A stretch of DNA of 64,000 nucleotides. It comes from an uncultured Bacteroidia bacterium. GTDB lineage: Bacteria; Bacteroidota; Bacteroidia; Bacteroidales; F082. Shown here one piece after another: positions 27,471 to 35,950 of this stretch. Numbering within the stretch: position 1 is the first letter of the stretch; the number at the start of each line of letters is the position of its first letter. The position numbers were made by a program, and so were the translations under genes. The DNA lies in NCBI GenBank assembly GCA_902785755.1, contig CACZZO010000003.1, positions 1 to 64,000 on the forward strand. Reading direction: 5' to 3'. The notes under the pieces were generated by a model. That model made no database searches. It saw only the letters and a list, made by a program, of their open reading frames with translations, and had not been told where the DNA came from.

Positions 27471-28634
27471 TCAAATGCCAAGTGCGGCCTCCAAATAATG
27501 CCGTCCGATGCCATAGCGAGCCTTCAAATCGGCAATCTGTTGCAAGATTTTTGGGTCTTTCGCGACTTTCGAAGTTCTTCTCCCGACTAGGAGGACATTC
27601 TTCGGAGTATGCTCCATTTCGATGAACTCCATCACTTGGGTTTTGTAGCCGAAATACTCCAAAATCAAAGCGCGGATGGTGTCGGTAACCATAACAGCCT
27701 GACGTTCAAGGAAAATACCGTAGCGTGTGATGGCATCGAAACGACCTGAACGCTCCATTTCCTGACGAATTTGCTTATGGCAACACGGGGCGCAAACAAT
27801 CAACTCCGCCCCTGCCTTAATGCCCGATGCGATAGCATCGTCGGTGGCCGTGTTGCAGGCATGAAGTGCAATCAAAACGTCCAGTTTTTCAGGATGATAC
27901 GCCTCGATACTACTCTCCACAAACTCCAAACCTTTCAGATTATTAGCCTTGATAATTTCATTGATTTTCATCACCAAATCGGGACGGATTTCCACACCTT
28001 TGATATCCACATCAAGATTCAGCCGTTGCGTCAGCAATTCATAAAGAGCAAAAGTAAGATACCCCTTCCCTGCCCCCATGTCGGCAATGTGGACAGTGCC
28101 TTCGAACTTCATCGGCTTGATGAGGCTTTCCACGATTTCGGCGTACTTGTATATCTGCTTGAACTTGTGCTGCATGTCGGCGGTAATCTTGCCCTCGCGC
28201 GTGGTCAAGCCAAGCTGATACCACCACGGATTGGCCGGATTGACGAGACGGGCTTTCAGCTTGTCGTGTTCCAAATTCTGCTCACGACATTCCTGCACTT
28301 TCTTTGTCTGAATCGTGGCCTTACCCTTATTAGAAACCAACAAAGTGACATCCTCGCTCACGGTGAAAAGCACAGCGTTCAAGAAGCGGTTCGGAATCAT
28401 TTCACGCAGCATGTCAAGCATTTGCGTGGCATCATAGTTCTTCACCTCGTCGCGACGCTCATAATGATAGGTGAAGGCAAAAAGGCGTTTCTCCTTTATT
28501 AATACGGGCTTCACATAGATGTTGCGCAAATCGTCGTGCTTTTGTACAGGCTTGCTCAGCGTCATTTTCACCAAGGTGCTTTGCTCGGCGGACTCGGCCA
28601 CTCGGTTTAAGAATTTTTCAAGTGTTTCGGACAT
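27471..28634 (-). CDS. Class I SAM-dependent methyltransferase, Methyltransf_32-like
   Basis: 387 residues from the ATG at 28634 (MSETLEKFLNRVAESAEQ). An earlier TTG was rejected because it overlaps the -7 box. SAM-binding motif I is HIADMGAGKGYLTFALYELL (about 182-200), followed by an acidic KGVEIRPDL and the later DVLIALHACNTATDDAI and CAPCCHKQI. The Cys-Cys-His motif and layout recall methyltransferases with RNA or protein substrates in the GSTCD-like group. The substrate is not known. A -7 box TACCTTTG lies at 28650-28657 on the minus strand. It is separate from the TIR operon (its end is 70 bp from the TIR start). Confidence 0.8.
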   Translation of the reverse strand: MSETLEKFLNRVAESAEQSTLVKMTLSKPVQKHDDLRNIYVKPVLIKEKRLFAFTYHYERRDEVKNYDATQMLDMLREMIPNRFLNAVLFTVSEDVTLLVSNKGKATIQTKKVQECREQNLEHDKLKARLVNPANPWWYQLGLTTREGKITADMQHKFKQIYKYAEIVESLIKPMKFEGTVHIADMGAGKGYLTFALYELLTQRLNLDVDIKGVEIRPDLVMKINEIIKANNLKGLEFVESSIEAYHPEKLDVLIALHACNTATDDAIASGIKAGAELIVCAPCCHKQIRQEMERSGRFDAITRYGIFLERQAVMVTDTIRALILEYFGYKTQVMEFIEMEHTPKNVLLVGRRTSKVAKDPKILQQIADLKARYGIGRHYLEAALGI

Positions 28635-28686
28635 GATTGAAATTTTCTGCAAAGGTAGGGATTATTCTCACGCAGAAAGCGCAGAA

Positions 28687-29175
28687 CTATGAGAAACTCC
28701 ATCCCTCCAATTTCAACATCCACCGTTTCCGCTCCAAACCACCGCCATAGCCCGTCAGCGAGCCGTCGGCACCAATGACACGATGACAGGGAATGATGAT
28801 ACCGATGGGATTGCGCCCCACAGCCCCACCGATGGCTTGTGCCGACATGGTTGAAGAAATGCGTCGGGCAACATCGCCGTAAGACATTGTTTTTCCGTAA
28901 GGTATGGTGAGAAGGATTTCCCAAACTTGTTGTTGGAATGGGGTTCCCTTTGGTGCCAGCGGTGGAATGAAATCGGGCTTCTTGCCAGCGAAATAAAGGT
29001 CTAACCAGCGACGGGTTTCGTCGAAAACGGGCAACACTGTCGTTGCGGATGTCATGTCCGCAAAACGAGGTTTCCGCCTCGTCCCTTCAAACCAAAGGGC
29101 GGTAAGGGCTTGGCCGTCGGAGGCCATTGTCATACCGCCCAATGGGGAATCGTAATGTGCAGTGAAGCAAGTCAT
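28687..29175 (-). CDS. ogt: Methylated-DNA--protein-cysteine methyltransferase
   Basis: 162 residues. It repairs O6-alkylguanine by suicidal transfer to cysteine. The active-site motif IIPCHRVIGADGSLTGYGGGLERK and the upstream helix-turn-helix (FQQQVWEILLTIPYGKTMSYGDVARRI) are intact. It overlaps the lipoprotein gene stop by one base (TAATG), so it is the last gene of a Fic-lipoprotein-ogt operon. Confidence 0.94.
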   Translation of the reverse strand: MTCFTAHYDSPLGGMTMASDGQALTALWFEGTRRKPRFADMTSATTVLPVFDETRRWLDLYFAGKKPDFIPPLAPKGTPFQQQVWEILLTIPYGKTMSYGDVARRISSTMSAQAIGGAVGRNPIGIIIPCHRVIGADGSLTGYGGGLERKRWMLKLEGWSFS

Positions 29176-29786
29176 TACGGCAGCTCCACAGCAGGCCAGC
29201 CATAGTCTTGGAGCAACTTGACGGGCAGTTTATGCTTCTTCACATACTCGGCGATAGTGCGCAGTCTCCCTTCCTCACGTTTTTCCTGATTGCTATTGAA
29301 TTCCCAGAAAGCGTCATACTTGTCGCCAAAGATTCTTTTCGCGCTGGGCATGTTGTCGGCACCGTCGGCAACGGCATCAAAGCTCGTCACTTCGAAACCG
29401 TTTTCCGTCTTTTTCACGTGCATCAGGCCAGGATGGTCGCCGCCCGAAACGCATTTCAGCGTGTCGCCCGCAATGTCGAAATTGAACACCCAAAAGTCAC
29501 CCCAAACGAGAATGTCATCCATGTTGCTTTCGTCGGCATTGACCACAAAAGCACAAGGAATACACACATCGCCTTGGCTATAGTTCTTTCCGATTTCGTT
29601 CACCAAATAGTCATCGACTGCCGTGAGGCAGGTTGATTCTTTTTTCACTTCAGCAACGGTTTGTGCCTTCGTTTCGGTTTGCACTTTGGTTTCAGGTTGC
29701 TTGGTGTTTTTGTTGCCACAACCGACCATGCTTGTGCTGCAAATCAGGATGACAGCCATCATCCACATTTTCAATGTCTTGTTCAT
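29175..29786 (-). CDS. Putative lipoprotein of unknown function
   Basis: 203 residues. A signal peptide with lipobox MVGC (Cys23) is followed by a Thr/Lys/Glu-rich linker and a compact domain (about 53-203) containing DILVWGDFWVFNFDIAGDTLKCVSGGDHPG. This resembles small SnoaL/NTF2-like or unknown Bacteroidetes lipoproteins, but I cannot assign it. It begins 2 bp after the Fic gene and is translationally linked to ogt. Likely anchored in the inner or outer membrane. Confidence 0.7.
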   Translation of the reverse strand: MNKTLKMWMMAVILICSTSMVGCGNKNTKQPETKVQTETKAQTVAEVKKESTCLTAVDDYLVNEIGKNYSQGDVCIPCAFVVNADESNMDDILVWGDFWVFNFDIAGDTLKCVSGGDHPGLMHVKKTENGFEVTSFDAVADGADNMPSAKRIFGDKYDAFWEFNSNQEKREEGRLRTIAEYVKKHKLPVKLLQDYGWPAVELP

Positions 29787-29788
29787 CT

Positions 29789-31030
29789 TTAATTCGTATT
29801 AATTGTGTTTTCAAGTTCATTCAATAATGCCACGCCCTTCACTGTCAGCAAGTATTTCTGCCTCGGATGGTGGGGGTTGTCGGGGTAAAGTTGTTTGACG
29901 AAACCTTCCTTGATGGCGGGGTTGAGGGTGTAGTCGATGAAATTCATGCGGTCTTTCAATCCCACCGCCGCAAGCATCTCCTTTATCGAAAGCTGATGAT
30001 TTCCAATGGATTTTATCAAATTCAAGATTTTTTCATTGTCGGTCCAAAACATATTTCTTGGACTTGCGGGGGAGGTTGCGGGGGTAGTTGCGGGGGTAGT
30101 TGCGGGGGTAGTTGCGGGGGTGGTTGCGGGGGTGGTTTTCCTTGTCTGTTCGTCTGCCAAAATTTCCTCCCATTCCCGCTTCAATTCTTCATTCGGCTCA
30201 ATGATTAGATAACGGTTGCGCAATACATGCTCTTCGCCCAACAAAAGATTGCCAAAGAAACGGTTGATATAAGTGTAATCGAATGTGATGCCTTTCTGGA
30301 CATTTTGATAATTGGCCCGCACCAAGGCATTGCGAAAATACCACGAATGTTCCGAAAACAGCTCATTTCCAATCTGGAAGCCCAAAGAGCGCAGGTATTT
30401 CACCGTGAAAACGGCCGTTGTCCGTGTGTTTCCTTCCGCAAAAGGATGGATTTGCCAAATGCCTGAAACGAATTTCGCGATATGCTCAGCCACTTGCTCC
30501 ATTGTCAGGTTGTCGTAAAGGAACTGGCGCTCTTGCTCCAAATCGTATTGCAAAGCCTCGCGGATGTCCTGCCAAGGGGCATACAAAACCGTATCGCCGC
30601 GCAACACCCATTCCTTTTTGGTGATGTCATACTGCCGAAACTGTCCGGCAAACTTGAACGTACCTTCAAAAATCTGCCGATGAATGCCCGACAAACCTGT
30701 AATGCTAAACGTAAAGGAAGGGCTGTTAAGGATTTCCGTGATGTTCACCGAAACTTGGTCGGCCTCCTGTTTCTCATCGTCATCCGGCTCACGCTTCGTC
30801 TTCGACTGGTAATAGGTCTTGATAAGCTTTTTAGCCTCATCGATGGTGATTTCCCCTTCAATGTTGCGGCGGGCGGTCTCTTTCAGGTAATCCGACACGG
30901 TAAGGCCATCCACCGCCTGCAAACCGATGGCTGTACGCCAAGCGTAGGCACGCTCGCGCTTTTGCGGCTCTTCGGCGCGGATGTACTCCTCAAAATCAAG
31001 GGGTTGTCTTATGGTCTTTTCGTCTGACAT
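29789..31030 (-). CDS. Fic/DOC-family protein with C-terminal winged-helix region
   Basis: 413 residues from the ATG at 31030 (MSDEKTIRQPLDFEEYI). The Fic core has HPFAEGNTR at 195-203; the usual second Gly of HPFxxGNGR is Thr, a variant that occurs in the family and may lower AMP-transfer. Residues about 50-75 (ETARRNIEGEITIDEAKKLI) look like a VbhA-type inhibitory antitoxin helix fused at the N-terminus, although the strict Ser/Thr of the motif is Arg here. A TPAT repeat hinge (about 298-320) precedes a winged-helix-like C-terminus (330-413). First gene of the operon with the lipoprotein and ogt. Confidence 0.87.
   Translation of the reverse strand: MSDEKTIRQPLDFEEYIRAEEPQKRERAYAWRTAIGLQAVDGLTVSDYLKETARRNIEGEITIDEAKKLIKTYYQSKTKREPDDDEKQEADQVSVNITEILNSPSFTFSITGLSGIHRQIFEGTFKFAGQFRQYDITKKEWVLRGDTVLYAPWQDIREALQYDLEQERQFLYDNLTMEQVAEHIAKFVSGIWQIHPFAEGNTRTTAVFTVKYLRSLGFQIGNELFSEHSWYFRNALVRANYQNVQKGITFDYTYINRFFGNLLLGEEHVLRNRYLIIEPNEELKREWEEILADEQTRKTTPATTPATTPATTPATTPATSPASPRNMFWTDNEKILNLIKSIGNHQLSIKEMLAAVGLKDRMNFIDYTLNPAIKEGFVKQLYPDNPHHPRQKYLLTVKGVALLNELENTINTN
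30064..30135. repeat. Six 12-bp tandem repeats inside the Fic gene
   Basis: Units of the form TTGCGGGGGTAG (with GG variants) repeat six times without gaps and encode (TPAT)n on the minus strand. Copy-number change keeps the frame and would only lengthen or shorten the hinge between the Fic core and the C-terminal domain. Confidence 0.92.
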
Positions 31031-31084
31031 ACTTTGCAAAGATACGAAAATTTCCGCAAAGTTGCTCTTTTTTTTAATGAAAAA

Positions 31085-32245
31085 TCACTTCTCCAACCAC
31101 TCCAACCCGAAATTGTAAAACACCATCGAGTAGCCCAATGTGTCGCCGTCGGATTCCTCCACGTAGAGGCCGATGCTGTGGTCGGGAAGGATGCAGAGCG
31201 ACGAATAGGCCGAGGCGTAGGGCACGATGCACTTGCTCACGGGCCAAGTCTGACCTTCATCATAACTGACATAAACCGTCACGTTCTCGCGGCGTTCTGG
31301 ACCAGGCAATGAATGAAGCAAAATATTCTTTTCAGCCCCTTCATTGACACAAGAATATCGGATAATATCGCCATTGCAAGCCGTGGCCACGAGGTCAGGC
31401 CAAGCGGAGGTTTCGGGCTGCCAAGTTTCGCCACCATCCTCGGAAATATTGTACCAACGCTCCCCTTCGTGACGAATACTCATCAAGATACGACCATCAG
31501 CAAGTTCAACCACTTTGGCCTCGTCGCCTCGCTGGGAGGCACGACCTGAAATATGCCAAGTTTCGCCGTTGTCGTCGCTGTAAACCACATAGTTGCAGGC
31601 CGCCCATGCTTCGGTATCGCGCACAGCAAGGACGAACATGATGCGTCCCGTGGAGGTCATCAAGCCATTGCCCGAAGCGAAAAAGGCCGACCACCATGTG
31701 CGGCTCACCTCGTTTTGGCACTTCGCGCCATACAATTCATCAGTGATGTCCTTGGGTTCCGTCCAAGTCTGGCCGTTGTCGTAACTCCTTGCGATATAGG
31801 TGCGTTGCGGGTTTTCGAGCCGACCTTGCCAAAAGCCAGTTCCGCCCACGAAAGCCGCCAAAAGGCCGCCTTCGTCGTGGGTGTGTACCAAAGCGCAGTC
31901 GCCGAAGCCCTTCCCCACCCCTTGGCCTTCAACGAGGGTGTAAGGTTCGCTCCAAGTGCGACCACCGTCGGTGCTTCTATTAATAAGGATATCAATGTCT
32001 TCGGGCAGGTCGTCGATATTGTGTTTCCGCTTGTCGGTGGCCACCACGAGCGAGCCATCCTTGGCGGTGATGATGGCGGGAATGCGATAATTCCTTGAAC
32101 CGTAGTCGCCCGGACGGTAAAGCACCGTGCGCAGGCGGATGGAGTCGTTTTGCGGTTCTTCTTGTTGTTTGGGTTGGTTGTTGTTGCCGCATGAGGCCAG
32201 CACAAAGCCCAATGCCATTACGAAAAGCGAAAGTTGGTATTTCAT
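31085..32245 (-). CDS. nanH: Exo-alpha-sialidase (neuraminidase), lipoprotein
   Basis: 386 residues. Lipobox LASC (Cys19), so the enzyme is membrane-anchored. It carries the sialidase YRIP motif (NYRIPAII) and five Asp boxes (STDGGRTW, SYDNGQTW, SDDNGETW, SEDGGETW, SYDEGQTW), typical of GH33 six-bladed propellers that release terminal sialic acid from host or mucin glycans. It is monocistronic: a terminator of the upstream peptidase gene lies just before it. Consistent with a host-associated lifestyle. Confidence 0.92.
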   Translation of the reverse strand: MKYQLSLFVMALGFVLASCGNNNQPKQQEEPQNDSIRLRTVLYRPGDYGSRNYRIPAIITAKDGSLVVATDKRKHNIDDLPEDIDILINRSTDGGRTWSEPYTLVEGQGVGKGFGDCALVHTHDEGGLLAAFVGGTGFWQGRLENPQRTYIARSYDNGQTWTEPKDITDELYGAKCQNEVSRTWWSAFFASGNGLMTSTGRIMFVLAVRDTEAWAACNYVVYSDDNGETWHISGRASQRGDEAKVVELADGRILMSIRHEGERWYNISEDGGETWQPETSAWPDLVATACNGDIIRYSCVNEGAEKNILLHSLPGPERRENVTVYVSYDEGQTWPVSKCIVPYASAYSSLCILPDHSIGLYVEESDGDTLGYSMVFYNFGLEWLEK

Positions 32246-32272
32246 AAGCGTCGTATTAAGGCCTCAAAAATA

Positions 32273-32312
32273 CAAAATTCTCCGCCTCAACGATATGAAA
32301 CGGAGAATTTTG
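32273..32312 (-). terminator. Terminator after the M28 peptidase gene
   Basis: A 12 bp perfect stem, CAAAATTCTCCG (32273-32284) with CGGAGAATTTTG (32301-32312). It lies downstream of the peptidase stop on the minus strand and overlaps the -7-like box (32265-32272) before the sialidase gene. Confidence 0.72.
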
Positions 32313-32334
32313 AAGATTTTAAGTCAGCCGAGGC

Positions 32335-34164
32335 TTATTGCACCATGATTTTCGCCGTCACTCCCCTGCTTTCGCCCGTGGCTTTCAGGAAATACATTCC
32401 TTTGCGACACTCTCCGAGGTCGATGACGGAGCGGCCTTCCATACGGTTTTCATAGACCTTGCGGCCAGTGATGTCGTAAACTTCCACATTCCATTGGCCT
32501 TCGCCGAAATTGAGGTTAAAAGTGCCGTTGGAGGGATTGGGATAGACTATAACATTGGATTCCGACTCCTCAACTGCACTGACGCCATAACCGATTTCCG
32601 TTTGCGATGGAGCCTCGCAACCGTCGCTGTAAACAGCCATAATGTAATATTCTGCTTCGGCTCCAATAGTAATCGTATCATTATACTCATAGCCCCAATA
32701 ACCAAGATAAGTGGAATCCGCCCAATCCACCGCTCCAATAACCACATTGTCACGATACACATCGAATCGCTCTAATTCACCTGTTGAGCCTTCTTCGGGA
32801 GATTTCCAATGTAACCAAAGAGGAGCTGTATCTTTCCATACAGGTAGCTCAATATCAAAATCTCTCACCGGATTGCAATACACCTGCGGCGTTTCGCCCA
32901 TAGGATTGGCAATCTCGGCCAAACAAGCAATGTTCATCTGGCAATACTGCTGCGACATCTCGAAACTGTTCACGCTCGTTCCAATCAAGTCGTTGGGCGT
33001 GTGGATGTAAGGACTGTAGTTTTGGTAGTCCTCGAAAGGATAGATGCCCATATAGCCGTGGTTATTGAAAGAGGTGTGGTCGCTGTCGCCCTCGTTGAAG
33101 TTGACGTGGCGAATGGGCAATTCGGGATAATACACGCTGCCGACATTCATGTAATACTCGCCGATGGGTTCCACCGAGTTGGGATAGATGCAATCGATAT
33201 GGATTTGGTCGCCGGGATTCAGATAGCCGTTCATGTCGTTGTTGAAATAGCCAATGATGTCCATACCTTCCTGCTGGCAACGGGATGCGTAGGCCTCGCT
33301 GCCATACAAACCCATTTCTTCACAACCGTAGGCGCAGTAGACGATGCTGTACTCGAACTCGTATTGCGTCATGATCCTTGCGCTTTCGAGCACAGCGGCC
33401 ACGCCCGTGGCGTTATCGTCGGCACCTGGAGCGGCACCGCCACTCATGGCTTCCCATGAGAACGAGTCGAAATGGCTGCCGCAAACAACGTAGGTATCTG
33501 GATAGAGCGTACCGCGCTGGATGCCAATGACATTGGGCGCAGCCTGGCCGCTACCGAGCCAAGTGCTGGCATAAAATGCCTGTTGTTCCACTTCGAGGCC
33601 CAAGGACTGCATACGGCCTGCAATCCAGTCGGAAGCGGCAAAGGCATTGTCGGAGTTCCAAAAACGCTGGCCGTAATCTTGCAAGTGCTGCACGGTGGCC
33701 TCAATCGAGTCCATGTTCACCTGATTAAGCATCTCGCGGATGCGAGGGTCTTCCTCCGTCACCACGGGGAAGTCGCGGGTCAATCTTGGCAAAGTCGCCT
33801 TTTTATTAAAAATGGCCACTGCGCCGTCGTTCTTGTAGGGCATCGTTGCCCCTTTCACAATAACATAATTTTGGGTCGAAAACAGGGCATTAAATTGCTG
33901 CTGTTGCGCTTTCGGGCAATACACTAAGGTATAACAACCGTTTTCCGAGAAAGCGTTTTCATCGACCATGATCATACTGCCGGCATTAAAGCGTTCAACC
34001 GTCGCAAAGACCTCATAATCAGTGTAGAAATGCACCGTCAGATTGGGGTCAGAGAAGTGTTTTTCCAGTTCGGCGCGACCCGAATAAGGAAGCACCACGA
34101 AATTGCCGGCCATCGTCGCCACGGACAAGGCCAGCGAAACCAAAGTAAAAAGTAACTTTTTCAT
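32335..34164 (-). CDS. Secreted M28-family zinc aminopeptidase with type IX sorting domain
   Basis: 609 residues with a signal peptide (1-19). The M28 core (about 170-425) has zinc ligands in VCGSHFDSFS, GADDNATGVAAVLESA, GCEEMGLYGSEAY, YFNNDMNGY and SDHTSFNNHGY. A domain of unknown type follows (about 445-530). The last ~80 residues form a type IX secretion sorting domain (VYPNPSNGTFNLNFGEG...VYDITGRKVY...GMYFLKATG). So it is exported by T9SS and probably attached to the surface or released. This implies a T9SS elsewhere in the genome. A -7-like box lies at 34215-34222. Confidence 0.92.
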   Translation of the reverse strand: MKKLLFTLVSLALSVATMAGNFVVLPYSGRAELEKHFSDPNLTVHFYTDYEVFATVERFNAGSMIMVDENAFSENGCYTLVYCPKAQQQQFNALFSTQNYVIVKGATMPYKNDGAVAIFNKKATLPRLTRDFPVVTEEDPRIREMLNQVNMDSIEATVQHLQDYGQRFWNSDNAFAASDWIAGRMQSLGLEVEQQAFYASTWLGSGQAAPNVIGIQRGTLYPDTYVVCGSHFDSFSWEAMSGGAAPGADDNATGVAAVLESARIMTQYEFEYSIVYCAYGCEEMGLYGSEAYASRCQQEGMDIIGYFNNDMNGYLNPGDQIHIDCIYPNSVEPIGEYYMNVGSVYYPELPIRHVNFNEGDSDHTSFNNHGYMGIYPFEDYQNYSPYIHTPNDLIGTSVNSFEMSQQYCQMNIACLAEIANPMGETPQVYCNPVRDFDIELPVWKDTAPLWLHWKSPEEGSTGELERFDVYRDNVVIGAVDWADSTYLGYWGYEYNDTITIGAEAEYYIMAVYSDGCEAPSQTEIGYGVSAVEESESNVIVYPNPSNGTFNLNFGEGQWNVEVYDITGRKVYENRMEGRSVIDLGECRKGMYFLKATGESRGVTAKIMVQ

Positions 34165-34317
34165 CTTACAATTATTTAAATGTTTTTGAAATCAAATATC
34201 AATCTAATTAGGTGCAAAAATACACAAGAAAACAACACGCCGCCCCAAAAATGCCATAGTCACCGAAAAACCAAAGCAAAAAAGGCTGAAACGCAGTAGT
34301 TCCAAGGGCTTGAAAAG

Positions 34318-34372
34318 TTCGGATAGCGGGCTAAAAGTATCAAAAAATAGTGGTTTTAGCCCGTTATCTGAA
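34318..34372. repeat. Long palindrome at the 3' side of ATPase B
   Basis: 19 bp arms TTCGGATAGCGGGCTAAAA and TTTTAGCCCGTTATCTGAA (34318-34336, 34354-34372) pair with a few wobble pairs. The 17 nt loop GTATCAAAAAATAGTGG is shared with the upstream copy. It starts 3 bp past the ATPase B stop codon. The same orientation as the copy at 35841-35900 makes the pair a direct repeat. Confidence 0.9.
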
Positions 34373-34375
34373 TAG

Positions 34376-35806
34376 CTAAACAAACATATCATTAAGATTT
34401 ACAACATTTTGTGCAATATCAGAATACTTATTTTCGACAATTCCAAAAGTAGTAATCAAGGCAACATGAACACCCTTGCGCGTATTGGTTTCAAGGCCGA
34501 AAGTTTCCACACGATTCAACATCTTGGCATACTCCGATTTCGTCAACGAATACTTTTCGCGCGAGTACTTCACTTCGCAAATATTGATCATATCGTCGGC
34601 GCGGTCGATGATGATGTCAATCTGGGCTCCATCTTCGGAATTCTTGCTGCGCCATGAATAACACTCAGTCAACACACTATCCAAATGCAAAACTCTCAAA
34701 ATCTGAGAAATATGCGACAGACAAACCCTTTCGTATGCCAGCCCATACCATGTGTTTTGCGCTGGCGTGTTCAGGATTTTCGACCAATAATGAGGGTCTT
34801 TCCGGCGTCTGCCTTCCACGAAATCGAGATAGAAGAACGAGAAAAAGTCCATGAGTTGGTAAATCGATCCGTTCGACTTCACCCTAACGCCCGCCACGTC
34901 ATAACGGCGGATGAAGTCGCAGTTGATCAAGTCCTCCAACAGGTTGCTCAAATGACCATTGTTGGCGATGGACAGTTTCTCGGCGATTTCCTTGCGAGTA
35001 AGTCCTTTCTTACTGTTTGACAACACTTTAATCACATCCATATACCGCTCTGAATGTACAAAAAGCGACTCATAGAGCCGCGCATATTCCTTCCTCAGTT
35101 CGGCATCCTCGGAGAAAAAAAGCCGGTCGATATTCTCGGTCAAACTCTGACTGACATCCAACATGCTCAGATAATAAGGTATTCCGCCCAAAATCATGTA
35201 GGCTTGCAGCACAGAAATCCTTTTCCACTTTGACTTTTGCTTCTTCAGGAAAAGTTCTGTTTCCTTCAAACTGAAAGGTCTCAGATGCAATTCATGTGTA
35301 ATCCGGCCATGCAAACCGCCGTGATTGTCAATGATATTGCGCACAATCCACGAAGTGGCCGAACCGCAAACAACGAGAAAGAAACTGCTTTGGCGCGAGG
35401 CCCAACTGTTCCAAAAATAATCGAGCGCATGAACGAACCCCGACTTGGGCGTGTCGAAACAAGGCAACTCATCGAAAAAAACCACACATCGCTTGCCTTT
35501 CCGCTGCTTCATCTTCGCCTCAAGCAAAGTTCGCAAGGCCTCAAAGACCTCCATCCATTTCTTGGGCTTTTTGCCTTGATAACCATAACGTTTCAGCGCA
35601 ACATGAAACGCTTCCAACTCCTCTTCTTTGCGCCCTCCAATGATACCAGTCACGTCAAAGTCGAACTTGTTCTTGAAGTAAGAAGTCACCAAAAAGGTCT
35701 TTCCCACTCTTCGGCGACCGTATAGCGCAACAAACTCGGCCTTCCCCGATTTCATGTATTTGGAAACCAAACCGATTTCCTTTGTTCTGCCTATCATTGT
35801 ATCCAT
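34376..35806 (-). CDS. AAA ATPase with DUF234-like PD-(D/E)xK C-terminus (ATPase B)
   Basis: 476 residues. Walker A is YGRRRVGKT (29-37), Walker B is CVVFFDELPCFD, and a sensor-like segment is FLVVCGSATSWIVRNI. A winged-helix middle (GLTRKEIAEKLSIANNGHLSNLLEDL) is followed by a C-terminal nuclease-like motif QIDIIIDRADDMINICEVKYS. It belongs to the ATPase_2/DUF234 group common in Bacteroidetes and archaea, whose function is not established. It is bracketed exactly by two long palindromes; the 5' one overlaps the -33 region ahead of a -7 box TACCTTTG (35826-35833), which suggests autoregulation. It is 42% of the way through unrelated operons, between a peptidase and a two-component system. Confidence 0.86.
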   Translation of the reverse strand: MDTMIGRTKEIGLVSKYMKSGKAEFVALYGRRRVGKTFLVTSYFKNKFDFDVTGIIGGRKEEELEAFHVALKRYGYQGKKPKKWMEVFEALRTLLEAKMKQRKGKRCVVFFDELPCFDTPKSGFVHALDYFWNSWASRQSSFFLVVCGSATSWIVRNIIDNHGGLHGRITHELHLRPFSLKETELFLKKQKSKWKRISVLQAYMILGGIPYYLSMLDVSQSLTENIDRLFFSEDAELRKEYARLYESLFVHSERYMDVIKVLSNSKKGLTRKEIAEKLSIANNGHLSNLLEDLINCDFIRRYDVAGVRVKSNGSIYQLMDFFSFFYLDFVEGRRRKDPHYWSKILNTPAQNTWYGLAYERVCLSHISQILRVLHLDSVLTECYSWRSKNSEDGAQIDIIIDRADDMINICEVKYSREKYSLTKSEYAKMLNRVETFGLETNTRKGVHVALITTFGIVENKYSDIAQNVVNLNDMFV

Positions 35807-35840
35807 AGCCCTGATTTTGATGGCACAAAGGTAGGCAAAA

Positions 35841-35900
35841 CATTCGTATAACGGGCTAAAAGTATCAAAAAAATAGTGGTTTTAGCCCGTTATCCGAATG
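35841..35900. repeat. Long palindrome at the 5' side of ATPase B
   Basis: Arms CATTCGTATAACGGGCTAAA(A) and (T)TTTAGCCCGTTATCCGAATG pair over 21 bp with one mismatch, with an 18 nt A-rich loop. It lies 8 bp upstream of the -7 box of ATPase B, so it covers the -33 region. It is near-identical to the copy after the stop codon at 34318-34372. Confidence 0.9.
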
Positions 35901-35950
35901 GAGATTTTATCATATTTAGTTGATTATCAACTATTTACAAAAATAAATAA

